DNA of 64,000 bases, from positions 1 through 64,000 of the forward strand of contig NZ_AEDU01000019.1 in the NCBI RefSeq assembly GCF_000148525.1, in the 5' to 3' direction. The notes under the pieces were generated by a model, which saw nothing but the letters and a program-made list of their open reading frames with translations, did no database searches and had not been told where the DNA came from. Positions 9,424-16,714 of the stretch are shown one piece after another. The stretch comes from Streptococcus mitis SK564 (lineage in GTDB: Bacteria > Bacillota > Bacilli > Lactobacillales > Streptococcaceae). Position 1 is the first letter of the stretch, and each line of letters opens with the position of its first letter. Both the position numbers and the translations under genes were made by a program.

Positions 9424-9993
9424 ATGAAAAAAATAGTTCTTGTTAGCCTAGCTTTCCTTTTTGTCCTGGTTGGTTGCGGACAGAAAAAAGAAACTGGAAC
9501 AGCTACAAAAACAGAAAAGGATACGCTTCAGTCGGCGTTGCCAGTTATTGAAAATGCCGAGAAGAATACAGTTGTGACCAAGACTTTGGTCTTGCCCAAG
9601 TCAGATGATGGTAGCCAGCAAACTCAAACCATTACTTATAAAGACAAGACTTTTTTGAACTTAACCATTCAACAAAAGCGTCCAGTCTCAGATGAGTTGA
9701 AGACCTATATTGACCAACACGGAGTGGAAGAAACTCAAAAAGCTCTTCTGGAGGCAGAGGAGAAGGATGAGGCTATCATAGAAGCTCGTAAATTAGCAGG
9801 ATTTAAGCTTGAAACTAAACTATTGAGTGCAACCGAACTTCAAACAACGACTAGTTTTGATTTTCAAGTTTTGGATGTCAAGAAGGCTTCTCAGTTAGAA
9901 TATTTGAAGAACATTGGTTTAGAAAATCTCCTGAAGAATGAACCAAGCAAGTATATTTCAGACAGATTGGCAAATGGTGCGACAGAACAATAG
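9424..9993 (+). CDS. Lipoprotein, YehR/DUF1307-like
   Basis: A 189-aa surface lipoprotein: positively charged start, hydrophobic core and lipobox LVGC with the lipidated Cys at residue 18. A Lys/Thr-rich linker leads to a mixed alpha/beta domain of the YehR/DUF1307 type. Its function is not known. It lies 60 bases after spx, behind a terminator, and no clear promoter of its own was seen, so read-through from spx is possible. The family call is by general resemblance and is less sure than the lipoprotein call. Confidence 0.75.
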   Translation: MKKIVLVSLAFLFVLVGCGQKKETGTATKTEKDTLQSALPVIENAEKNTVVTKTLVLPKSDDGSQQTQTITYKDKTFLNLTIQQKRPVSDELKTYIDQHGVEETQKALLEAEEKDEAIIEARKLAGFKLETKLLSATELQTTTSFDFQVLDVKKASQLEYLKNIGLENLLKNEPSKYISDRLANGATEQ

Positions 9994-10020
9994 AAAATCC
10001 AAATAAATAGACTGCCTGAA

Positions 10021-10049
10021 TTGTAGAACGTAAGGAATTATGCTATAAT
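10021..10049 (+). promoter_or_regulatory. Promoter of the ireB-ruvX-DUF1292 operon
   Basis: TTGTAG and TATAAT with 17-base spacing; start of transcription is expected about 25 bases before the ireB ATG. Confidence 0.75.
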
Positions 10050-10079
10050 GGTACTATTCTAAGGAAAGAGGGTGTTAGA

Positions 10080-10346
10080 ATGGGATTTACTGAAGAAACA
10101 GTACGTTTTAAATTGGACGATTCCAATAAAAAAGAAATTAGCGAAACTTTGACTGATGTCTATGCTTCGTTGAACGATAAGGGCTACAACCCAATTAACC
10201 AAATCGTAGGTTACGTATTGAGTGGAGACCCTGCCTACGTTCCTCGTTATAATAATGCACGAAATCAAATCCGTAAATATGAGCGTGATGAAATCGTTGA
10301 GGAATTGGTCCGCTACTACCTTAAAGGACAAGGAGTCGATCTATAA
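10080..10346 (+). CDS. ireB: IreB family regulatory phosphoprotein
   Basis: An 88-residue protein of the IreB (UPF0297) family. In Enterococcus the homologue is phosphorylated by the Ser/Thr kinase IreK and modulates cephalosporin tolerance. Family features are the start [14 protein letters not shown], the segment [31 protein letters not shown], and the basic [12 protein letters not shown]. It begins the tight three-gene unit ireB-ruvX-DUF1292, a conserved Firmicute arrangement; only 3 bases separate it from ruvX. Confidence 0.93.
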
Positions 10347-10349
10347 CCT

Positions 10350-10769
10350 ATGAGAATTATGGGATTGGATGTTGGTTCAAAAACGGTAGGGGTGGCCATT
10401 AGCGATCCGCTCGGTTTTACAGCTCAAGGACTTGAGATCATCCAAATCAATGAGGAGCAAGGCCAATTTGGTTTTGACCGCGTTAAGGAGTTGGTTGATA
10501 CTTACAAGGTGGAACGATTTGTAGTGGGCTTGCCTAAAAACATGAACAATACAAGCGGACCGCGCGTGGAAGCTAGTCAAGCATACGGAGCAAAGCTAGA
10601 AGAGCTTTTTGGTTTACCAGTAGACTATCAAGATGAACGCTTGACAACAGTGGCTGCTGAGCGCATGTTGATTGAACAAGCAGATATCAGTCGCAATAAG
10701 CGAAAGAAAGTCATTGATAAGTTAGCAGCTCAGCTGATTTTACAAAATTATTTAGATAGAAAATTTTAA
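10350..10769 (+). CDS. ruvX: Holliday junction resolvase-like nuclease YqgF/RuvX
   Basis: A 139-aa RNase H-fold protein proposed to process the 5' end of pre-16S rRNA and/or to resolve Holliday junctions. It carries the acidic site residue in [14 protein letters not shown] (Asp7), VVGLPKNMN near 68, and DERLTTVAA near 95, with the terminal [13 protein letters not shown] helix. Length is typical. It follows ireB by 3 bases and precedes the DUF1292 gene by 15, so all three are expected on one message. Confidence 0.92.
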   Translation: MRIMGLDVGSKTVGVAISDPLGFTAQGLEIIQINEEQGQFGFDRVKELVDTYKVERFVVGLPKNMNNTSGPRVEASQAYGAKLEELFGLPVDYQDERLTTVAAERMLIEQADISRNKRKKVIDKLAAQLILQNYLDRKF

Positions 10770-10784
10770 TATAAAGGAGAGGCT

Positions 10785-11090
10785 ATGTCACACGATCATA
10801 ACCACGACCACGAAGAACGTGAATTAATTACACTAGTAGATGAGCAAGGAAATGAAACCTTGTTTGAAATCCTTTTGACGATTGACGGAAAAGAAGAATT
10901 TGGTAAAAACTATGTTCTTCTAGTACCAGTTAACGCAGAAGAAGACGAAGACGGACAAGTTGAAATCCAAGCTTACTCATTCATCGAAAACGAAGATGGA
11001 ACAGAAGGCGAATTGCAACCAATCCCAGAAGACTCAGAAGACGAATGGAACATGATTGAAGAAGTCTTCAACAGTTTTATGGAGGAGTGA
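10785..11090 (+). CDS. DUF1292 (YrzB-like) acidic protein
   Basis: A 101-aa, strongly acidic protein of the DUF1292 (YrzB) family, role unknown. It opens with a His/Asp-rich segment ([11 protein letters not shown]) that could bind metal; this is a composition remark only. The rest matches the family core ([34 protein letters not shown]). It is the last gene of the ireB operon, with an AAAGGAGAGG ribosome-binding site, and is followed at once by a chain of hairpins. Confidence 0.9.
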   Translation: MSHDHNHDHEERELITLVDEQGNETLFEILLTIDGKEEFGKNYVLLVPVNAEEDEDGQVEIQAYSFIENEDGTEGELQPIPEDSEDEWNMIEEVFNSFMEE

Positions 11091-11310
11091 TACAGTCTGG
11101 GAGACTGTATCACCCCAACTCCCAGAAATTGGGAAGAGTTGGAACATCCAGTGGACGTTTTTAGCCTGACGCTAAAAATAAAAACCGTCAGTAAGTTTGG
11201 GGGATGTTTTTAGCCCAGCTCTTTGAAATAAAAAAGAGCTGGTAAGTCTGGGAGACTGTATCAGCTCAACTCCTAGAAATTGGAAGAGTTGGAACATCCA
11301 GTGGATGTTT
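11091..11310 (+). repeat. Array of about eight stem-loops with an internal duplication
   Basis: After the DUF1292 stop comes a run of back-to-back hairpins: TACAGTC/GACTGTA (11091), CCAACTC...GAGTTGG (11115), AACATCC/GGACGTT (11143), CTGACG/CGTCAG (11166), CCAGCTCTTT/AAAGAGCTGG (11215), AGTCT/AGACT (11245), AACTC/GAGTT (11268) and AACATCC/GGATGTT (11293). The block from TCTGGGAGACTGTATCA to CCAGTGGA-GTTTTTAGCC appears twice (from about 11095 and 11247). Several stems end in TTTTTAG, so they may act as repeated weak terminators. No coding frame is visible. Confidence 0.7.
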
Positions 11311-11359
11311 TTAGCCCACGTTAACATTTATAGTAGCTAGTTATTAGCTAACCAGGTGA

Positions 11360-11394
11360 GAGGTCGGGACGAAAATCCTGGCCTCGTTTTGTTA
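11360..11394 (+). terminator. Terminator before folC
   Basis: GAGGTCGGGA pairs with TCCTGGCCTC (two G-U pairs) around a GAAAA-type loop, followed by GTTTTG. It closes the 355-base gap between the DUF1292 gene and folC. Confidence 0.65.
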
Positions 11395-11445
11395 TCTACG
11401 GAATTTTGCTAGGTAATTGATTAGACTTTTATAAAGGAGATGTGT

Positions 11446-12696
11446 ATGTTTGAAGTAGAAGAATGGCTTCATAGTCGGATTGGTTTGAATTTTCGATCAG
11501 GTTTGGGCCGAATGCAACAAGCGGTGGATTTGTTAGGAAATCCTGAGCAGTCTTACCCTATTATCCACGTAACAGGGACTAATGGGAAAGGATCTACCAT
11601 TGCTTTTATGAGGGAGTTATTTATGGGGCATGGCAAAAAAGTTGCGACCTTTACCTCCCCTCATATCATTTCCATCAATGACCGAATCTGCATTAGTGGG
11701 CAACCTATAGCAGACACAGACTTCATCCGTTTAGCTGAGCAGGTCAAGGAGATGGAAAAAACGCTTCTGCAAACCCATGATCAGTTGTCCTTTTTTGAAT
11801 TGCTGACCTTGATTGCTTTTCTTTATTTTAGAGAGCAAGAGGTGGATTTGGTTTTATTAGAAGTGGGAATTGGAGGCTTACTTGACACGACTAATGTGGT
11901 AACTGGAGAGATTGCTGTCATCACCTCCATCGGGTTCGATCATCAAGAAACCTTGGGTGATAGTCTAGAAGCAATTGCAGAGCAGAAAGCTGGTATTTTC
12001 AAGGCTGGTAAAAAGGCAGTGATTGCGAAATTGCCTCCAGAAGCTAGGCTTGTCTGTCAGAAAAAAGCCGAATCTTTAGCTGTTGACCTTTATCAGGCAA
12101 GCCAAGATTTTTCAATGCTGAATGGGGATTTTTCAAGTTCTTTACTAAATATTTCGCAGTTGAAAATAGGCTTAGAAGGAGCTTATCAGCAGGAAAATGC
12201 AGCTTTGGCGTTGCAAACTTTTCTTCTTTTTATGGGAGAAAGAAAGGAATCTGTTGATGAGCAGGTTGTAAGAAAGGCTTTGGAGAAGACCCATTGGGCT
12301 GGTCGCTTGGAGCGTATTCGCCCTCAGATATACTTGGACGGTGCCCATAACCTCCCTGCCTTGACTCGCCTGGTGGAGTTTATCAAAGAAAAAGAGCAGG
12401 AAGGATATCGTCCTCAAATCCTCTTTGGAGCCTTGAAACGGAAGGATTATCAAGGAATGTTGGGTTATCTGACTGAAAATTTACCTCAGGTGGAACTCAA
12501 GGTGACTGGTTTTGACTATCAAGGTTCTTTAGATGAGACGGATGTAACAGGTTACGATATAGTTTCTTCTTACCGAAAATTTATTAGCGATTTTGAAGAA
12601 AGGGCAGATGCCCAGGATTTGTTGTTCATTACAGGATCTCTCTATTTTATTTCAGAAGTACGGAGCGACATACTGGGGCATGAGCAGATAAATTGA
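11446..12696 (+). CDS. folC: Folylpolyglutamate/dihydrofolate synthase
   Basis: Adds glutamate to folates (and in many bacteria to dihydropteroate) in the cytoplasm. The 416-aa protein has the Mur-ligase-like P-loop VTGTNGKGST near residue 42, the LEVGIGGLLDTTN block, SIGFDHQETLG, and ADGAHN-type YLDGAHNLPAL in the C-terminal domain. I use the second ATG, six bases after AAGGAG; an ATG two codons earlier abuts the ribosome-binding site. The stop codon overlaps the TTG that opens the broken lipoprotein frame downstream. Confidence 0.93.
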   Translation: MFEVEEWLHSRIGLNFRSGLGRMQQAVDLLGNPEQSYPIIHVTGTNGKGSTIAFMRELFMGHGKKVATFTSPHIISINDRICISGQPIADTDFIRLAEQVKEMEKTLLQTHDQLSFFELLTLIAFLYFREQEVDLVLLEVGIGGLLDTTNVVTGEIAVITSIGFDHQETLGDSLEAIAEQKAGIFKAGKKAVIAKLPPEARLVCQKKAESLAVDLYQASQDFSMLNGDFSSSLLNISQLKIGLEGAYQQENAALALQTFLLFMGERKESVDEQVVRKALEKTHWAGRLERIRPQIYLDGAHNLPALTRLVEFIKEKEQEGYRPQILFGALKRKDYQGMLGYLTENLPQVELKVTGFDYQGSLDETDVTGYDIVSSYRKFISDFEERADAQDLLFITGSLYFISEVRSDILGHEQIN

Positions 12697-13130
12697 CCTC
12701 TCTAGCAAGTCTTAGTCTCTTAGTAGCTTGTTCACAAAGAGTTCAACAGGTTCAACAACCAGCAGCTCAACCGCAAACACAACAAACTCAGCAATCTCAA
12801 TCTGCTGCTTCATCTTCCACAGAAAATACAAACCGGGCAACGACAAGTTCTTCACAAAATGCGCCTGAGGCTCAACCAACTAATATTGATGGGACTTATA
12901 CCGGTTAGGACGAAGGAGACCGTATCACTTTAGTGGGAACTGGAACAACTGGTACATGGATACAGGTAGAAACTGATGGGGAACAAGAAATCAAGCAGGT
13001 TAGCTTCGACGCCGCTAATCAACGCATGATTATTGGGGATGATGTCAAGATTTATGCAATCAATGGTAATCAGATGATTATCGACGATATGGATAGAGAA
13101 GCGTCTGATCGCATCGTTTTATCAAAATAG
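12693..13130 (+). pseudogene. Broken lipoprotein gene (in-frame amber stop, short signal peptide)
   Basis: One continuous frame runs to 13130 but is cut by TAG at 12906-12908, right after GTYTG. The downstream part resumes with DEGDRITLVGTG and would form the C-terminal domain of the same protein. The N-terminus reads TSLASLSLLVAC, with a lipobox and cysteine, but only a TTG start overlapping folC is available. The usual positively charged region is missing, with a stop just upstream. The middle is a Gln/Ser/Thr-rich linker. It looks like a cell-wall lipoprotein with at least one lesion, possibly two. A sequencing error at the TAG is the alternative. Confidence 0.7.
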
Positions 13131-13138
13131 ACTAGAAG

Positions 13139-13163
13139 GAGACTGGATTTTTTGGTCTCTTTT
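13139..13163 (+). terminator. Terminator after the broken lipoprotein gene
   Basis: GAGAC / GTCTC stem with a T-rich loop, followed by TTTTGCTTTTG. The stem is short. Confidence 0.55.
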
Positions 13164-13193
13164 GCTTTTGCTCAGAAAAATGATTATAAATAC

Positions 13194-13223
13194 TTGCCTT
13201 CTACCGAATACCTGAGTTATACT
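13194..13223 (+). promoter_or_regulatory. Promoter for cls
   Basis: TTGCCT and TATACT with 18-base spacing, 46 bases before the cls ATG. Confidence 0.6.
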
Positions 13224-13269
13224 AGTTTTAATTACCTGTTTTTATCATTCAAAATATCAAGGAGGGGAT

Positions 13270-14802
13270 ATGAAATATAGAAAATTTCAATTATTGATGT
13301 CCAAGTATGGCTTTAGTCTTTCGATTATGCTACTTGAACTTTTTCTTGTTTTTGGTCTCTTTCTCTATTTAGGGCGTATGGCCCCTATTCTTTGGGTTAT
13401 TCTCTTAATCTTTATGAGTATGGCGACTATTGTCGCAATTGTCAATCGTTCCATGGCGCCTGAAAGCAAAGTGATGTGGTTAGTGGTGACTTTTGTTCCT
13501 GTCATTGGCCCCTTGCTCTATCTGATGTTTGGTGAAAGACGATTATCCAAAAAAGAAATCAGGCAGTTGGACAAACTTGGTTCTATGCATTTTCGGGAGG
13601 ATAACAGTAAAGCTCTCCGCCAGAAATTGAAGGAAGATGATAAGGCGGCTTACGGAGTTATCAAATCTTTGTTAAGTATGGATAGTAACGCCGATGTCTA
13701 TGATCGAACAGACTCACAATTCTTTTCTTCGGGTGAAAGCATGTGGCAATATATGTTGGAAGACCTCAAGAAAGCTGAAAAGTTTATCTTTCTAGAGTAC
13801 TATATTGTCGAAGAAGGTCTGATGTGGAATAGCATACTAGACATACTAGAGCAAAAGGCAGCTCAAGGTGTAGAGGTCAAGATGCTCTATGATGATATCG
13901 GCTGTATGGCGACTTTGCCTGGAGACTATACTATTCAGCTTCGTAGTCGAGGAATTGAAGCACATAAGTTTAACAAGGTGGTTCCTCGCTTGACGGTGGC
14001 TTACAACAATCGGGACCATCGGAAAATCCTTGTCATAGATGGTCAGGTAGCCTATACAGGAGGTATTAACTTAGCTGATGAGTACATCAACCATGTAGAA
14101 CGTTTTGGATACTGGAAGGACAGTGGTATTCGCTTAGATGGCCCTGGTGTCAAGGCTCTCACCCGTCTCTTTTTGATGACTTGGTACATCAATCGTGGGG
14201 AAATCAGCGATTTTGACCAGTATCACTTGGAAAATCAGCCTTGTTCTGGCCAAGGGCTCTGCATTCCTTACGGTAGTGGGCCCAAGCCCATCTTCCGTAC
14301 CCAGGTAGGGAAAAAAGTCTATCAAAGTTTGATTAATCAGGCCACTGATTCGGTCTATATTACAACGCCCTATTTGATTATTGACTATGACTTAACAGAG
14401 AGTATTAAAAATGCGGCCATGAGGGGTGTTGATGTCCGCATTGTGACCCCTTTTATTCCAGATAAAAAATTGATCCAGCTCATCACAAGAGGGGCCTATC
14501 CGGATTTGTTGTCAGCAGGAGTAAGGATTTTTGAGTATAGTCCAGGCTTTATCCACAGTAAACAAATCCTAGTGGATAAGGACTTTGCTGCAGTTGGGAC
14601 CATTAACTTAGACTATAGAAGTTTGCTTCACCACTATGAAAATGCAGTCTTGCTATATAAAACAGAATCAATCGCTGAGATTCAAAAAGATTTTCAAGAG
14701 ATTTTTTCAGCATCGCAAGAAATTTTCCCTCATACGATAAAAAATAGCTGGTATCAAAAGCTTGTAAAAGAAATCGCCCAGTTATTCGCCCCTATCTTAT
14801 AA
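13270..14802 (+). CDS. cls: Cardiolipin synthase (phospholipase D superfamily)
   Basis: Membrane enzyme that joins two phosphatidylglycerol molecules into cardiolipin. The 510-aa protein has two N-terminal membrane helices (about 15-35 and 40-60) with the VPVIGPLLYLMFG signature of Gram-positive Cls. Two HKD catalytic motifs follow: DHRKILVIDG near residue 255 and FIHSKQILVDKD near 428. The ribosome-binding site is AAGGAGGGG. It is a single-gene unit with its own promoter and terminator. Confidence 0.94.
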   Translation: MKYRKFQLLMSKYGFSLSIMLLELFLVFGLFLYLGRMAPILWVILLIFMSMATIVAIVNRSMAPESKVMWLVVTFVPVIGPLLYLMFGERRLSKKEIRQLDKLGSMHFREDNSKALRQKLKEDDKAAYGVIKSLLSMDSNADVYDRTDSQFFSSGESMWQYMLEDLKKAEKFIFLEYYIVEEGLMWNSILDILEQKAAQGVEVKMLYDDIGCMATLPGDYTIQLRSRGIEAHKFNKVVPRLTVAYNNRDHRKILVIDGQVAYTGGINLADEYINHVERFGYWKDSGIRLDGPGVKALTRLFLMTWYINRGEISDFDQYHLENQPCSGQGLCIPYGSGPKPIFRTQVGKKVYQSLINQATDSVYITTPYLIIDYDLTESIKNAAMRGVDVRIVTPFIPDKKLIQLITRGAYPDLLSAGVRIFEYSPGFIHSKQILVDKDFAAVGTINLDYRSLLHHYENAVLLYKTESIAEIQKDFQEIFSASQEIFPHTIKNSWYQKLVKEIAQLFAPIL

Positions 14803-14808
14803 GAAATC

Positions 14809-14840
14809 TAGGACTGAGGACACAAACCAGTCCTATTTTT
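14809..14840 (+). terminator. Terminator after cls
   Basis: TAGGACTG / CAGTCCTA, an 8-bp stem followed by TTTTT. It insulates cls from the competence promoter ten bases downstream. Confidence 0.85.
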
Positions 14841-14849
14841 CTTGTCTTT

Positions 14850-14857
14850 TACGAATA
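14850..14857 (+). promoter_or_regulatory. ComX (sigma-X) cin-box
   Basis: An exact TACGAATA, the combox recognised by the late-competence sigma factor in pneumococci, preceded by a T-rich stretch. It lies 27 bases before the small ORF at 14877, so that ORF and the membrane gene after it should be competence-induced. This matches my memory that this locus (annotated ccs4) is competence-induced in S. pneumoniae. Confidence 0.85.
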
Positions 14858-14876
14858 AGAAGATGCAGGAGGAAAG

Positions 14877-15020
14877 ATGATGACCCAGAAAGAATTGAAC
14901 TATATCATGACATTTAAACAGACGCATTTACACCGATTTCGGGAAATTGAAACCTTTGTGAAACTATGTAAAAAATCACTCAAACAGCCATCGCAAGCTG
15001 ACAATCCTAGGACTTTTTGA
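14877..15020 (+). CDS. Small competence-regulated protein (47 aa)
   Basis: A 47-residue basic protein beginning MMTQKELNYIMTFKQTHLHR, with no membrane segment or signal. It has a strong ribosome-binding site (CAGGAGGAAAG) and lies directly behind the cin-box, so it is very probably translated and induced with late competence genes. This may be the gene annotated as ccs4 in pneumococcus, or that name may belong to the larger downstream gene; I cannot decide. No domain is recognised. The terminal SQADNPRTF looks disordered. Confidence 0.7.
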   Translation: MMTQKELNYIMTFKQTHLHRFREIETFVKLCKKSLKQPSQADNPRTF

Positions 15021-15056
15021 TATACTAAGACAGATAAATTAAATAGGAGAAACGAT

Positions 15057-16595
15057 ATGAGTGTGTATGGTAGAGTAGAAGAAGTTCATCAGGAGAATCG
15101 TGAACCTCTAGAATACCAAATCGAACAAGAATCGCATCATCGTGAATCAAGTCGTCTTCCTTTGGTGAAAATTTTACTATGGAGTACGCTTGTAACGGGG
15201 ATAACTCTAGGAGTACCGCTATTACTCGATTTAATGAGTGTACAGGAAGTGCAGGATTTTTATGCAGGTTGGGCCCTTCATCAGACAGGGAAGATTTACA
15301 GCGACTATTATGGAAGTCAAGGTTTGCTTTATTATTTGCTGATTTACGTGACTCAGGGCGGATTTTTCTTTGCCATTTTTGAGTGGTTAGCCTTGGTAGC
15401 AGGAGGATTTTTCCTCTTTCGATCGGCGGACACCTTGACAGAGCAAGGAGACCAAGCTGGACAACTGGTGACTATTTTTTACATGCTAGTTACAGGTCTT
15501 GCTTTTGGTGGAGGTTATGCGACTCTTTTAGCGCTTCCTTTCTTATTCGCGGCCTTTAGTTTAGTTGCGGCTTACCTAAGCAATCCAAGTCATGACAAGG
15601 GATTTGTACGGATTGGGCTGGCTTTGGCAGGCGGATTTTTCTTTGCTCCCTTGGCATCGCTCCTGTTTATTGCTGTAGTGAGTTTAGGCTTGTTGGTCTT
15701 TAACCTTGGGCATAGACGTTTTGCACATGGATTTTATCAGTTTCTTGCAGTGGCTTTAGGTTTTTCACTGGTCTTTTACCCAACTGCCTACTATAGTGTT
15801 GCAACAGGAAGTTTTGAGGATGCGATTAGTGGAATTTTGTATCCAATTCATTCCATTCGTTTGACTTCTGTTTCGGCATTGTTAGAAAATGTTTTGTTTT
15901 ACGGGTTGTTGGCTCTTGGCATGGGAGTTTTGGTTTTTATCTTTTTAGGTCTCTTTCAATCTAAATCCTCTAAACTATATGTCATCTCAGTGCCTGCGAG
16001 TCTATTCCTGATTTTAGGTTTGGTAGTGATTTTCTTTACACAGGATCCCCTACATGCATCCCGTTTGATGCTCATTTTCCCTGTCTTTCTTCTACTTTTA
16101 GTGTCCAATATCAAGGGGCAACAGAGTGGTCGTAGTGTTAGAAGAAGACGCAGAGAAGAGCCTGTTAGTCTCTGGCATCGCTATACTAAAGGAAATCTTT
16201 ACCTACCGATTTTAACTTTGTTATATCTTTTGGCTGTTCCTTTTTTGATGAGATTTGTCCTTTATCCGGTACCTTATCAAGAACGTGATCGTCTTGCTGA
16301 TTTAGTGAAAGAGGAGACAAGTACGGAAGATGCTGTATATGCATGGGATGATACTGCAACTCTTTATCGTAAGAGTGAGCGCTTGTCGCCATCGGCTATT
16401 TTGTCCCCGTTGCACTATACAGCAACTGAGGAAAATCGGAATAAGCTACTCAATGACTTGAAAGAAAAACAACCTAAGGTGATTGTGGTGAACGATAAGG
16501 TAGCAGTCTGGTCTGAAGTGGAAACAATTTTGAAAGAAAATTACCAACCAGTAAAGACAGATTACTCAGAATTCAAAGTCTATAAAATCAAATAA
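15057..16595 (+). CDS. Polytopic membrane protein, GT-C glycosyltransferase-like, competence-linked
   Basis: A 512-aa membrane protein: about 50 cytosolic residues, then some ten hydrophobic segments between residues 40 and 415, and an extracytoplasmic C-terminal domain of about 95 residues. The first loop (FYAGWALHQTGKIYSDYYGS) resembles the first loop of GT-C fold mannosyltransferase-like proteins. That would make it a lipid-linked sugar transferase, but this is inference. It lies 36 bases after the 47-aa ORF and most likely shares the cin-box transcript, though TTTGATATACTAAG in the gap could serve as a local -10. A charged cluster (RRRRREE) divides the helices near 365. Confidence 0.75.
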   Translation: MSVYGRVEEVHQENREPLEYQIEQESHHRESSRLPLVKILLWSTLVTGITLGVPLLLDLMSVQEVQDFYAGWALHQTGKIYSDYYGSQGLLYYLLIYVTQGGFFFAIFEWLALVAGGFFLFRSADTLTEQGDQAGQLVTIFYMLVTGLAFGGGYATLLALPFLFAAFSLVAAYLSNPSHDKGFVRIGLALAGGFFFAPLASLLFIAVVSLGLLVFNLGHRRFAHGFYQFLAVALGFSLVFYPTAYYSVATGSFEDAISGILYPIHSIRLTSVSALLENVLFYGLLALGMGVLVFIFLGLFQSKSSKLYVISVPASLFLILGLVVIFFTQDPLHASRLMLIFPVFLLLLVSNIKGQQSGRSVRRRRREEPVSLWHRYTKGNLYLPILTLLYLLAVPFLMRFVLYPVPYQERDRLADLVKEETSTEDAVYAWDDTATLYRKSERLSPSAILSPLHYTATEENRNKLLNDLKEKQPKVIVVNDKVAVWSEVETILKENYQPVKTDYSEFKVYKIK

Positions 16596-16598
16596 CTA

Positions 16599-16655
16599 AA
16601 TCAATATCTTGTGTATTTTTAAAAATTTTAGGATTTTTAACACAAGATATTGATT
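16599..16655 (+). promoter_or_regulatory. Inverted pair of candidate NrdR boxes / terminator hairpin
   Basis: Two copies of AATCAATATCTTGTGT, facing each other (16599-16614 and 16640-16655), are 41 bases apart centre to centre, close to four helical turns. Each resembles the NrdR operator core (ATATCTTGTGT). They sit just upstream of the nrdD -10 (TATAAT, 16672-16677). The same repeat could fold as a 16-bp hairpin followed by TTTCTTTTT and terminate the gene before. Both functions may coexist. Confidence 0.6.
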
Positions 16656-16714
16656 TTTCTTTTTAGAGTGGTATAATACTTTTTAGAAAGAACATTTTAG
16701 AAAAGAGCATACAT

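Noticed and set aside
13203-13211. TACCGAATA before cls resembling a cin-box
   Set aside because: It carries an extra C compared with TACGAATA, and a normal housekeeping promoter overlaps it.
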